Origin: Dasypus novemcinctus
Lineage: Eukaryota; Chordata; Mammalia; Cingulata; Dasypodidae
DNA: 64,000 bases
Direction: 5' to 3'
NCBI RefSeq assembly: GCF_030445035.2
Contig: NC_080702.1
Span: 30,999,843-31,063,842 of the forward strand
The notes beneath the pieces were generated by a model. It was given only the letters and a program-made list of their open reading frames with translations. It was not told the DNA's origin and did no database searches. Shown piece after piece: positions 1 to 10,472 of this stretch (its first letter is position 1; every line of letters starts with the position of its first letter). A program made the position numbers and the translations under genes.

Positions 1-3000
1 ACATATGGATATCCACTTCTCCAGGCACCATTTGTTGAATAGGCCATTCTCTCCCAGTTGAGCGGGTTTGGTGGCTTTATTGAAAATTATATGGCTATAT
101 ATATGAGGTTCTATATCAGAACTTTCAATTCAATTCCATTGGTCTGTGTGTCTCTCCTTATGCCAATACCATGCTGTTTTCACTACTGTAGCTTTGTAGT
201 ATGTTTTGAAGTCAGGTAGTGTGATTCCTCCAATTTCATTTTTCTTTTTCAATATGTCTTTGGCTATTTGGGGCCTCTTTTCTTTCCAAATAAATTTCAT
301 AGCAAGTTTTTCTAGTTCCTTAAAGAAGGCTGTGTTGATTTTTAATGGTATTGCATTGAATGTGCAGATCAGTTTTGGCAGGTTACACAGTTTAATAATA
401 TTTAATCTTCCTATCCATGAACAGGGAATATTCTTCCATTTATTTAGGTCTTCTTTGATTTCCTTGACAAGTCTTGTATAGTTCTCAGTGTATAAGTTTT
501 TTACATCTTTAGTTAAATTTATTCCTAAATACTTGATTTTTTTATTTACTATTGTGAATGGTATTTGTTTCTTGATTTCCTCCTGATCTTGCTCATTTTT
601 GGTTACAGAAATGCTACTGATTTTTGCGCATTGATCTTATAACCTGCAACTTTACTAAACTCATTTATGAGTTCTAGAAGCTTTTTTGTAGATCTCTCAG
701 GGTTTTCTATGTATAGGATCATGTCATCTGCAAATAATGAAATTTTGACTTCTTCCTTTCCAATTTGAATGCCTTTTATATCTGGTTCTTGCCTCAGTGC
801 TCGAACAAGTACTTCTAAGACAATATTAAATAGAAGGGGAGACAGTGGTCATCCTTGTCTTGTTCCTGACATTAGAGGGAAGAATTTTAGGATTTCTCCA
901 TTGTAAACAATGTTCGCTGTAGGTTTTTCATATATACTATTTATCACGTTCAAGAAATGTCCTTGTATTCGGAGCTTTGGGAGTGTTTTTATCAAGAAAG
1001 GGTGCTGTATTTTGTCAAATGCTTTTTCTGCATCTATAGATATAATCATGTGATTTTTTTCATTCAATCTGTTTATATGGTGTACTACATTGATTGATTT
1101 TCTTATGTCGAACCATCCTTGCATAGCTGAAATGAATCGTACTTGATCATGGTGTATAATTCGTTTAATGTTTTGTTGAATACGATTAGCAAGTATTTTG
1201 TTAAGTATTTTTGCATCTAGGTTCATTAGAGAAATTGGTCTGTAATTTTCCTTTCTTGTGGTGTCTTTGTTTGGCTTTGGTACTAGGGTAATGTTGGCAT
1301 CATAGAAGGAGTTAGGCAATGTTCCTTCTGTTTCGATTTTTTGGAAGAGTTTCAGCATGATTGGTGTTAGTTCTTTCTGGAATATTTTGTAGAATTCACC
1401 TGTGAATCCATCTGGCCCTTGGCTCTTCTTAGTTGGGAGGTTTTTAATGACTGATTCTATCACTTACTTGGGATTGGTTTGTTGAGATCATCAATTTTTT
1501 CTTTTGTCAATATGGGCTGCTTATGTGTTTCTAGGAATTTGTCCATTTCCTCTGAATTGTCATTTTTGTTGGAATATAGTTTTTCAAAGTATCCTCTTAT
1601 GATAGTCTTTATTTCTGTGGGGTCAGTGGTGATATCTCCTTTCTCATTTCTTATTTTGTGTATTTGCATCTTCTCTCTTTTTTTCTTTGTTAGTCTCACT
1701 AAAGGTTTGTCAATTTTGTTGATCTTCTCAAAAAACCAGCTCTTGGTCTTGTTTATCTTTTCAAGTGCTTTCTTATTTTCTATTTCATTTAGTTCTGTTC
1801 TTGTCTTTGTTATTTCCTTCCTTCTTCCTATGGGATTACTTTGTTGTTGTTGTTTTTGTACTTTCTCCAAATGCGCAGTTAGTTCTTCAATTTTTGCTCT
1901 TTCTATTTTTTGGATGTATGAATTTATGGCTATAAATTTCTCTCAGTACTGCTTTTGCTGCATCCTATAAATTTTGGTATGTTGTGTTATCATTATCATT
2001 TGTTTCAAGGTAGTCATTTATTTCTTTTGAAATTTCCTCTTTGACCCACTGTTTTTCTAAGAATGTGCTGCTTAATTTCCAACTCTTGGTGTGAAATCTG
2101 GGCCTCTGGCCCTTGCCAATGTCCAGCTTCACTCCACTGTGGTCAGTGATATTATTTTGTATGATTTTGATTTTTCTGAATTCATTATGCCTCTCTTTGT
2201 GGCCTAGTGTATGGTCTATATTGGAGAATGATCCATGTGCACTTGAGAAAAATGTATATCCTGCTGTGTTTGGGTTTAATGATCTGTAGATGTCTATTAG
2301 ATGCAGCTCCTCTAATATACTGTTCAAATATTTTGTTTCTTTAGTGATTCTCTTTTGAGATGTTCTGTCCAGAGTTGATAGTGTTGTATTAAAAATCCCC
2401 CATTAAAATTGTAGATGCATCTATTCTTTTTTTTTTATTTTATTTTATTTAATTCCCCCCCCCCCCCCGGTTGTCTGTTCTTGGTGTCTATTTGCTGCGT
2501 CTTGTGCTGCGTCTTGTTTCTTTGTCCGCTTCTGTTGTCGTCAGTGGCACGGGAAGTGTAGGTGGCGCCATTCCTGGGCAGGCTGCTCTTTCTTTTCACG
2601 CTGGGCGGCTTTCCTCACGGGCGCACTCCTTGCGCGTGGCGCTCCCCCACGCGGGGGACACCCTTGCGTGGCATGGCACTCCTTGCGCGCATCAGCGCTG
2701 CGCATGGCCAGCTCCACACGGGTCAAGGAGGCCCGGGGTTTGAACCGCGGACCTCCCATATGGTAGACGGACGCCCTAACCACTGGGCCAAAGTCCGTTT
2801 CCCATCTATTCTTTCACTTAGATTTTCCAGCATTGCCTCACATATTTAGAGGCGCCCTTGTTAGGAGCATAAATATTTATGATTGTTTGATCTTCTTGAC
2901 AGATTATCCCTTTCACTAATATTTAGTATCCTTCTTTGTCTCTCACAAATGTTTTGCATTTAAAGTCTATTTTGCCTGATATTAATATAGCTACTCCTGC

Positions 3001-3228
3001 CTTTTTTTGATTATTGCTTGCTTGTATGATTGTTTTCCAACCACTCACTTTCAGCCTCCAAGGGTCTCTGAGTCTAAGATGTGTCTCTTGTAGACAGCAT
3101 ATAAATGGGTCATATTTCCTTATCCAATGTCCCAGTCTGAATCTTTTGATAGGTGAGTTTAATCCGTTGACATTCAGTGTTATTACTTTCAAGGAATTAT
3201 TTATGTTAGCCACATTTTGATTGGACAT
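1..3228 (-). pseudogene. L1#1 ORF2 (endonuclease-reverse transcriptase), broken and partial
   Basis: The frame starts at the ATG at 3228, where the residues MSNQNVANINN lead into the endonuclease motif ITLNVNGLNSP and the catalytic-type QETHL. The endonuclease C-terminal part resumes at 2327-1965 after the SINE, with the DHSGV segment. Reverse transcriptase follows: a conserved [11 protein letters not shown] block near 1420, [12 protein letters not shown] near 1030 and an FADD catalytic motif near 715-735. The product would nick DNA and copy L1 RNA at the nick. The frame is interrupted by the SINE, by a junction near 1460-1470 and by further stops, and the C-terminus is outside the window. 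Confidence 0.92.
2430..2802 (-). mobile_element. DAS-type tRNA-derived SINE inserted in L1#1
   Basis: On the minus strand the element starts with a tRNA-like head (box A TGGCCCAGTGG, box B GGTTCAAACCC) near 2800-2730. It continues through a GC-rich body and ends in a short pyrimidine/A-rich tail at 2430-2470 (poly-T and C-run on the plus strand). Target duplications CATCTATTCTTT lie at 2418-2429 and 2803-2814. The tRNA-like head provides an internal polymerase III promoter, and movement depends on L1 enzymes. It splits L1#1 ORF2, so it is younger than that L1. Confidence 0.93.
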
Positions 3229-3331
3229 GTGTTTGTCATATTTTGTTTGTATGTTTCCCTTTCTCTTTTTGTCTTTTCTGTTGCTCTTACACTCTCCTCC
3301 AACTCTGCCTGTCCTGTTTTTTCCTTTCTTC

Positions 3332-4205
3332 CTACAGAACACCCTTTAGAATTTCTTGAAGGGGACATTTCTTGTTGGCATACTCTTTCAGTTTCTGTTT
3401 ATTTGTGAATATTTTGAACTCTCCATCATTTTTGAATGCTAGTTTAGCTGGATAGAGTACTCTTGGTTGGATTTTTTTTTCCTTTAGTACCTTGACCATA
3501 TCATACCACTGCCTTCTTGACTCCATGGTTTCAGATGAGAAATCAGCACTTAATCTTATGGAGCTTCCCTTGTATGTGATGGTTTTCTTTTCTCTTGCTG
3601 CTCTTAGAATTTTTTCTTTATATTGAGTGTTGGATAATTTGACAAGTATATGTCTTGGGGTGGGGCTGTTGGGGTTTATGATGATTGGGGTGTGCTGTGC
3701 TTCTTGGATATGTACATCTGTCTCTTTCAGTAGCTTTGGGAATTTTTCAGCCATTATTTCCTGCAACACTCCTTCTGACCTCTTTCCTTTCTCTTCTCCT
3801 TCTGGGATGCCTATAATTACATATGTTTGAGCATTTTGCGTTGTCATTCAGGTCCCTAAGTCCTAGCTGAATTTTTTCTATCTCTTTATCAATCAATTCT
3901 ACTATCTGTTTGATTTCTGATGTACTGTCTTCCACATCAGTAATTCTCTGCTCTGCCTCTTCTAGTCTGCTGATATTTGCTGCAAGTGCATTTTTGATTT
4001 CTTGAACTGTGGTGTTCATTCCTATCATATCTGTTATCTTTTTGTGTATGTCTGCAATTTTTCCTTCAATTGTTGTCTTCATGTTGTTAACCTCTTCCTT
4101 TACTTCATTAAATTTGTTGGTGATATATGTTCTGAGATCTTTAATTAGTTCTGTGAAGTTCTGCTCCCCTTCCTGGTTTTTAGTTTGTTCATTTGATTCA
4201 GCCAT
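3332..4205 (-). pseudogene. L1#1 ORF1 (RNA-binding chaperone), one frameshift
   Basis: The start is the ATG at 4205 (MAESNEQTKNQEGEQN). About 130 residues of coiled-coil-like sequence rich in E, K, I and N follow, with a heptad-like SRLEEAEQRITDVEDST segment. The frame then shifts near 3820-3840, and the RRM and C-terminal domain continue in another frame (GIPEGEEKGKR, then HILVKLSNTQYKEKIL, then YPAKLAFKNDG) to the stop at 3332. Total length of roughly 290 codons is normal for placental ORF1p, which trimerises and coats L1 RNA. Apart from the one frameshift it looks nearly complete. Confidence 0.9.
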
Positions 4206-6265
4206 GTTTTCCTGATTACTCGTTTGGCTTGTAGATTTTTGTTGCTATCTGGTCATCATTTTATCTTGATGGGTTTAATTAGTTCCTTAGCTTCTTTGTC
4301 TAGTCTTGGGGATTAATTAGCTGTTTTTTTTTTTTTTGCATAAGTGTTACATCTTCTCTTTTTCACTTTGTTCTTCCTATTCCAATTTCTTATTGCTGGT
4401 TGAGTTCCCTTTAAAGGAAAGTATTAGGACAATGGAAAGGCCATTGTGTAAGTAAGGAAAAAGTGTAAAGTAGTATTGGTGATAAATTTTAACAGAGCAA
4501 CAATATGCGATCTGGGACGATGGATATTAGATTCATGTAAGTTATGTAGAGTTATAGCAGTAGGTAGAGTACCTATAATGAGGTAGTCGACTGAATATGG
4601 TAGGAATATGGTATGAAATAAAAAGCTAGTATTTGCATGAGAGAGGGAAAGAGAAAAGAAAGGAATAGTTTTAAGAGTGGATAAAAGACAGAAAACAAAA
4701 CAAAGGTATTAGAAATTAAGAGTTAGACACTTTGGGGATCAAAGAAAGGGAGGTGGAATATAGGAGAGACAGTAGATGATGGGGGATACCAAGATGTAGG
4801 CGAAAGGAAATAGTGTAGGTAACCAAAATCAATTCACACAGAAATGAGGAAGCAGAGGATGAGGAAGCCCAGCAATTGTGAGATGTTCCCTGCAGCACCT
4901 ATTGTATAATTAAGATAAAATAAAATAAGAAGAAAATGAGAGACAAGAGAGAGAGAAAAAAAAAGAGAAGAAAGAAAGAGAAAGGGGGTGAATAAAGGGA
5001 GGGGAACAAGTAGGGAAAAGAAAAAAAAAAGATATAGAACAACCACAACAGCAACAACAACAAAAAACCCTAAATAACTGAAAAAGACTTTGGTGGATAC
5101 ACTGGGAGAAAAGACTAGGAGATAATGCAATGTTAGCAATCAGGACATTAAATAATAAAAAAAACTAAAAATAAAAACAAAACAAAACAGAAAAGAAAAC
5201 ATGCAAACGTTGAGGGCTAGGACATTCAAGGACCTCAGATGGACCTCAGGGTGTGATGGATTCAGTGATGGAAAGTCTGTGATATTGAAGACACAAGAGG
5301 TGTGAGTCTCTGGGGTGTGGGCCACCAGCATGTAGGGGACTCAGACCTGGCAACCTCAAATCTGGCTATCAGGGAGCCTGGGAGCACCACAGTGCAACAC
5401 AGCCTTCAGGGATCCCCGCCGCTGGGTGCCAGCCCTATGGGAGTGGTCACATCGGTTAACTCTAACCTATGTGTTGAACCCCGCAATTCACTCACTCATT
5501 CAGGTCTATTCTGTGGCTGTATTACCAATCGACTTCAGGACATCTCCCACCCTGTAAGCTCCTGGAATGGCCACCTGGGGGCGCCTCTACACTGCAGCCC
5601 ATTTAATGACTCAGCTCTGTAGCCAGGCCTGGGGGTGGGACTCCAGCCAGAAATGCCAATAACAGAGTCCAAAACCGAAATTCCCATGCTTTGCAAAATA
5701 TTCCCGTAATCGGCTTACAGATGTCTCCCACCCTGCAGGCCCTGAAACAGTCTCCTGGTGATGTCTCTTTATTGTGAACAATTTAAGGCTGCTTCAGATC
5801 GGCAGCCGGCCTTGGGGGGTATGAGGCTCTAGGCGGAAGTGCTATTATTTGTGTCCGCAATCAAAAATTCCCCACTTCACAATAAAACTCCCGTTTGTCT
5901 CCCCAAATCGGTCTGTGAAGGCCTCCTGTCCCGTTAGCCCCCCAATAGCCCACTCAGGGCTTATGAATTCCCCAGTAACACAGAGCCTCCAGAAATCACT
6001 GCTACAGTGCAGGTGCAGCAGCTCCTCCCACCCCAGTTGGGAGCATCCCGCACACAGCTCCCACCTCCATGTAATAGAGCCTCAATTTTATCTTATACAT
6101 GAATTTTCTCTGTTACCTTCCAACCAAATCGATGTCCAGACACCTCCTGCCCTGCAAAATCCTGAAACATCCTGGTCCTGAAGAATTTCCAATGCTGCCC
6201 AGCTCCTTCTTTGCAGGAGAGAATTTCAGGTGCACTCACTCAGCCACCATCTTGCCCCGCCCCCC
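4206..6265 (-). promoter_or_regulatory. L1#1 5' UTR with YY1-type site
   Basis: About 2 kb lies between the ORF1 start and the element's 5' end. On the minus strand the element opens with a G-run followed by CAAGATGG; the core CCATCTT is at 6247-6253 on the plus strand. In known mammalian L1s this position binds YY1 and fixes the transcription start. A strongly purine-rich stretch (plus strand) occupies about 4900-5060. The GC-richer 5' half (5280-6260) is typical of an L1 internal promoter. Loss of activity by CpG decay is likely but not measurable here. Confidence 0.75.
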
Positions 6266-8037
6266 TCCTTCTCTATTTTTAACGAATATTTTCTTTGGAA
6301 ACTCATTCCATTTGATAAATGATGCAAAATTCCATTTTTTATTTAAATCCCAATAAATGAAACAGCTAAAATCATGCAGCATTTTAAAAAAGATATGACT
6401 ATTTTGTGTGTTGAATACATTTCTTTCTCAGGCACAAATCATATCAATCGAATGAGTTAGTATAGGTTTTCATAGGATGCAAATATACAAAACACTTTGG
6501 ATGGGTGTTACAGTACAGACCAAAAAGGAAATTTTGAAGATTTGGAGCAGGCTTGAATTCAGAAAAGATTGGATTAAGATTTGGTTAGAGAAAACAAGAA
6601 GTCAGAAAATTATTTTATAAGATCAGAAAGTTACATGGAATGTAAAAATAGAGTCATTAATCAGCTACGTGCCCTGGGGAAAGCCTAGGAGGAAGTATTT
6701 AATTACCCTAATGTCCTAGAGGACTGTGCCAACATGTCACCTAAAAGGGGGCTACTAATTCCTACTGAAACAAAATTCCTTTTCTTTCTTATGAATATAA
6801 ATGGGCAGTGTCAGTCAGATTTCCTGCTCATCTGTTTAACATATATTTACATGGTGACTAAAACACACATGTACAGTGTCAAGTTCATCTCTGGAGGAAA
6901 CTGACACCTAAAAGCCTCATGTCATAAATTCTGATGTCAGGAAGTGGACATGATGATTCTACCTCCTGAAATAAATTCTTGTTCTTTTCTTGATTTCAAC
7001 AGCTCTTGTCACCTGTGGAAATGTCTCCACTCTTTGTTTCCCAAATGCAACTTGCTAAAGCACTAGCAATACACTTTTGTTTTCATATAGGATTTATATT
7101 AAGATATGGAAGATAGTATTTTATGAACAATGCAGAGTAGTGCAATGGTGAGTCAAAAAAGCACATTTTCTCTAAGAAAATAGGAATGGAATTAGGTGCA
7201 CCAAAATTGAACTAGTTCTATAGAATGTAACATGAGATTTTAAAAAAGGTCTTAATAGGAACATAAATACACCAGGAAAAGAACAGGAATAGAAGTGTAA
7301 TTTGAAAGCATGCAAATATCTGACATCTATTTTATTTAAATCTTACAAAAAATGACACTGAATGTGGAGATCGTTCTACATCTTATGGTATTAGTCATTC
7401 CTCCACTAATATCAGTTAAAAAGTCAGAATTTTGTAAACAAAGCACAAGGTTTTTCACACTTTGAAATATTTCTAAGCAAAGAGAGCATCCTTTATGCAT
7501 TATTATCAAAAGCAAAGGCTAGGAATAAAAGTGAGTCATAACAGATAGAGGCTGACTTTCCCTATTTTTCCAGTTTCTGTCATCGAGGTCTACCAGTGTA
7601 TTAATGGTGGAGTTTTCTCTTCTCACCTGGGGATTTATTAGAGTGTTGCAAATCCCACTTTTACATTCAGGAGTTCTCCCAGAGAAAATACCCTGTGAAA
7701 TTCTCTCTAGCCATTGGTAACTTAGGAAAATTTCTTATCTTCTTAGCTTAGCCACCATTATATCTAGGCTGAAAGACAGATCCCAAAAAATGTATGATGA
7801 ATGAACAAACTCACATGGTGTGTGTTTGTGAAAAAATTTCTGAGTTCTGACCTTTTAAATTCTGATTTAGTGGGTTTGAGTGAAGACTGTGAAGCTATAT
7901 TTTCAACAAGTGGTTCTAAATAATTATAATGTTTTTAGACCACAATTTTGCCTTTGAAACAACCTTACATAGACAGATGGAGTATACATTTGCCCACTTG
8001 GCTGGTTTGATAATGAACTATTCACTCCATTCTGGAG
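6266..8037. other. No gene recognised
   Basis: AT-rich sequence without a long open frame. I recognised no interspersed repeat family here. It leads into the relic exon at 8038. Confidence 0.5.
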
Positions 8038-8173
8038 ATGTGGATGAATGCCAAAAGAGCACTGCTTGCCCATGCTCTGTAATTTATAAGAATTCGATTG
8101 GAAGCTACTTTTGCAGTGGGTTTGACCCAAGTAATGACACCAATTTTCACACATCAAGAAATAGAATGCACTA
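8038..8173 (+). pseudogene. Relic calcium-binding EGF-like exon (adhesion-GPCR ADGRE/EMR-like)
   Basis: Translation gives VDECQKSTACP, then KNSIGSYFCSGFDPSN, matching the D-x-D-E-C and N-x-x-G-S-Y-x-C pattern of calcium-binding EGF domains. The segment is bounded by an AG acceptor at 8036-8037 and a strong GTAAGT donor at 8174, the usual phase for single-exon EGF repeats. Its length is 136 nt, not a multiple of three, and the last part reads as EGF-like only in another frame (THQEIECT). An expected cysteine is displaced, and I found no flanking EGF or GPCR exons. I infer a dead exon from an ADGRE-type gene; another EGF-repeat gene is possible. Confidence 0.6.
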
Positions 8174-9434
8174 GTAAGTATTGATAAAGTGTAGTATCTA
8201 CAGGTCAGCAGTAAGACACCTTTAGTCAACCAAGTTAGGAGTGCCAGCTTCTTGCACCTAAGAAAAACATTATCCCTGTGTAAACATTGAATATCTCCAT
8301 TCAGGGAAGTTAGAGTAGTTGTGCTTTATGGTTTAACTTATGCTGGATATCTTTAAGGATGGCTTAAAAAAAGCAGAATTTATTTTTCAGAGGGCTGCTA
8401 TCAGGAAATGGGGGCAATTTAATGAATGAGTATCAAGACTTTTACCTGGGAGATGGCAGGAATGAAGTGATGTTAAAGTTGCCCTTTAAAAAGAAAAATG
8501 GCCACACATTATCTAAAAGAGATGACTGTCAGAGAAATTGTTAGAAATACAGATTATTGAGCACCACCTCAGACCTAAAAAAAATTCAAGTTCGGGTCAG
8601 CAATTTCCAGAAACTCCTTCAGGAAATGCTGATATACCCAGAGATTGAGACTCACAGTCTTCATCCAATCTTCACTGATACTCAAAACACGGGCACAAAA
8701 TATTCCACCACATAATATTAAGAATTGTCTTGCCTACTAGTGCTGTTGAGAGGTTGCACTTTTCAGTTTCTATAAAAAAGAGACTATCTTCAGTAAGGTA
8801 TAAACTACAGAAATGATACTAGGCCTTGTAGAGAAATATAGAGGACTTTCAAAGGCAAATAGTGGTGGGAATAATATTGCTTCTGTTTGGACTACCAATT
8901 TTTTTTTGAGGGGAGAAGCATAGAAAACACGATCCCATTTCATTTTGAGATACTTGATGCAACAGTAGTTTGCGAAGGAATTTGCGGAGATTTTTTTTCC
9001 ATTTCTTTGGTCCCCACCCTTGAAAACTCACTCTCTAAACTCTCTTTTACATTTCATCCTTAAAATAAATCCTCTTTTTTCACAACTTAGAAAGGATAAA
9101 TTTTCAAGAGACTGTAAATTTGAGGAAGTTTTATATCATCATAAACTTATGTAATGGGCATGGAAAAGGAACAGTAATACAATATACTTAAATGACTTTT
9201 AACTTATATTGGATTGGATTGTTTGGCATTGTGAAATATACAGCACTACTTTTTTCTCTCCAAAGCACACTCAGAAATCCCATCTCTTATGCCTTAAACA
9301 ATTTTCCAGATACCTACTTATTCAAATCCCCCCTGTGGTCTTGTGAGTTGTGAATGTTTGGACACCCACAACAATGTTCCAGGTACATAATTACAATTTT
9401 TGATTCATGCTAAATGAGGGAATGTGTTGGTAAT
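8174..9434. other. No gene recognised
   Basis: AT-rich single-copy-like sequence downstream of the relic EGF exon. No further exon of that domain type and no clear repeat family was seen. Confidence 0.45.
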
Positions 9435-9784
9435 TGAGCCTAAAAGACAGGGAGGGGAAGTGCTGAATCTGAATATTTGTTAACAAGGCTCAGAAGGAAG
9501 AGTGGCTGCAGAGCGGTCCCTGCAGTCACCCCTCGGGCTGAAGTGTGGTTTGCTGGCCTGGCAGGGGAGCAACCGCGGCAGGCCAAGCCACTGCCCCCAT
9601 AATAGGGTGGCTGGTCGGACTCATCGCCACCCCTGAAGGGAGCTCGGCATGGGCGCAGAGTGCCCTCGGGTCTCCCCTTCTCAGCAGCCATGCTTCCGTG
9701 GCCGCCCCTCCTCCCGGATAGCGCCACACAATGCCTGTGGGGCGGCACCCTTCTTCTTCTTTCTCCCTGCGCAGGTGCAGGGCG

Positions 9785-9902
9785 GAAAATTCCAGTCTGC
9801 CCTTTTCCCCTCCCCCGACAGCAGCAACAGCCAGGCGTGGGCAGAAAATTCCAGTCTGCCCTTTTCCCCTCCCCCAACAGCAGCAACAGCCAGGCGTGGG
9901 TG
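9785..9902 (+). repeat. Two-copy 59-bp tandem repeat in LTR U3
   Basis: Two units at 9785-9843 and 9844-9902 are almost identical (GAAAATTCCAGTCTGCCC through AGCCAGGCGTGGG). A third, diverged partial unit follows from about 9903. Direct repeats at this place in U3 are the usual form of retroviral enhancers. Confidence 0.85.
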
Positions 9903-10044
9903 GGAAACCCAAGTCTGCCCTCCACCCCAGCAACAGCAGCCACCAATCCCTAAACCCTGCCCCTTCCCCCAGCAACAGTGACAGCCAATCCCTAATCACC
10001 ACCCCTCCCCCATCCAGCACCTCCCACTGACCTTTCGCTGGCAA

Positions 10045-10121
10045 CCAATCAGAACAGGGCGTGGCTTCGACCAATCAGCCTTCCCCAGCCCCTATAAAAC
10101 TGTTGCCTCTCCCTCAATAAA
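10045..10121 (+). promoter_or_regulatory. LTR core promoter and poly(A) signal
   Basis: CCAAT at 10045-10049 and 10071-10075, TATAAAA at 10093-10099 and AATAAA at 10116-10121 occur in that order within 77 bp. This is a compact retroviral promoter with an adjoining polyadenylation signal. All boxes are intact by eye. Transcription would start around 10120-10125 and run to the right. Confidence 0.75.
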
Positions 10122-10326
10122 GTGGACTTGCGTGTTTACCTTGTCTCCGCGGTAGTTCTTCTGCTGTGTGCCCTCCAGTCCTGAGAGCCCCCGACAAGGG
10201 CCTGGCCTCCCTTGTCCCCAGTTCGTCGCCTGCTTCTCCGGGCGACCCCTTCGTCGCCGGCTTCGCCGGGCGACCCCGTCAGCCGAACCGCGCAACCCCT
10301 GTGAGACCGACCCCTCGTCTGCTGCC

Positions 10327-10418
10327 GGACCAACCCCTCGTCCCAAGTGGGACCGACCCCTCGTCCCAAGCGGGACCGACCCCTCATCCAAAGCTGGACC
10401 AACCCCTCGTCCACAGTC
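10327..10418 (+). repeat. Four-copy 23-bp GC-rich tandem repeat in LTR U5
   Basis: Units at 10327, 10350, 10373 and 10396 share the form GGACCgACCCCTCgTCCcAA with a few changes. A further partial unit lies just upstream near 10304. The array is downstream of the predicted start site, so it would be in the leader of any LTR transcript. Confidence 0.85.
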
Positions 10419-10472
10419 AGACCCCACCTCTATCAACCGAGCAAGCCGCCGCAGGTCCCTTGTATACTTTCA

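Larger units (their letters stand above)
1..6265 (-). mobile_element. LINE-1 (L1#1), near full length, 3' end outside window
   Basis: Read on the minus strand this is an L1 retrotransposon in the order 5' UTR (4206-6265), ORF1 (3332-4205) and ORF2 (3228 down to base 1). The 5' end is recognisable: the G-rich start and CAAGATGG motif at 6247-6265 are typical of L1 5' termini. The 3' end of ORF2 and the 3' UTR lie beyond base 1. A SINE with target duplications sits inside ORF2 at 2430-2802. Both ORFs carry frameshifts or stops, so this copy is not expected to move itself. It resembles L1#2 at 17630-25850 closely but is better preserved, which suggests it is younger. Confidence 0.95.
9435..10472 (+). 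mobile_element. Solo LTR of an endogenous retrovirus, GC-rich
   Basis: The segment begins TGAGCC and ends TTTCA and is flanked on both sides by GTAAT (9430-9434 and 10473-10477), the 5-bp duplication left by retroviral integrase. Inside are two CCAAT boxes (10045, 10071), a TATAAAA box (10093) and an AATAAA signal (10116), all on the plus strand, so U3, R and U5 are in plus order. It is far richer in GC than its surroundings. No gag, pol or env lies beside it, so it is a solo LTR left by recombination between two LTRs. The resemblance is to gammaretroviral-type LTRs; the exact family is not identified. Confidence 0.88.

Noticed and set aside
1479-1970. 163-codon hydrophobic frame on the plus strand
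   Set aside because: It is the antisense of L1 ORF2 reverse transcriptase. The same kind of frame appears opposite ORF2 in L1#2 (22994-23455).
2471-2849. Several overlapping open frames of 80-95 codons with high GC content
   Set aside because: They lie entirely in the SINE at 2430-2802; similar frames recur in the copies at 32345 and 50807.
9440-10074. Two minus-strand frames of 168 and 182 codons rich in G, W and R
   Set aside because: They are antisense to the solo LTR and follow its tandem repeats; the frames exist because the DNA is GC-rich and repeated.
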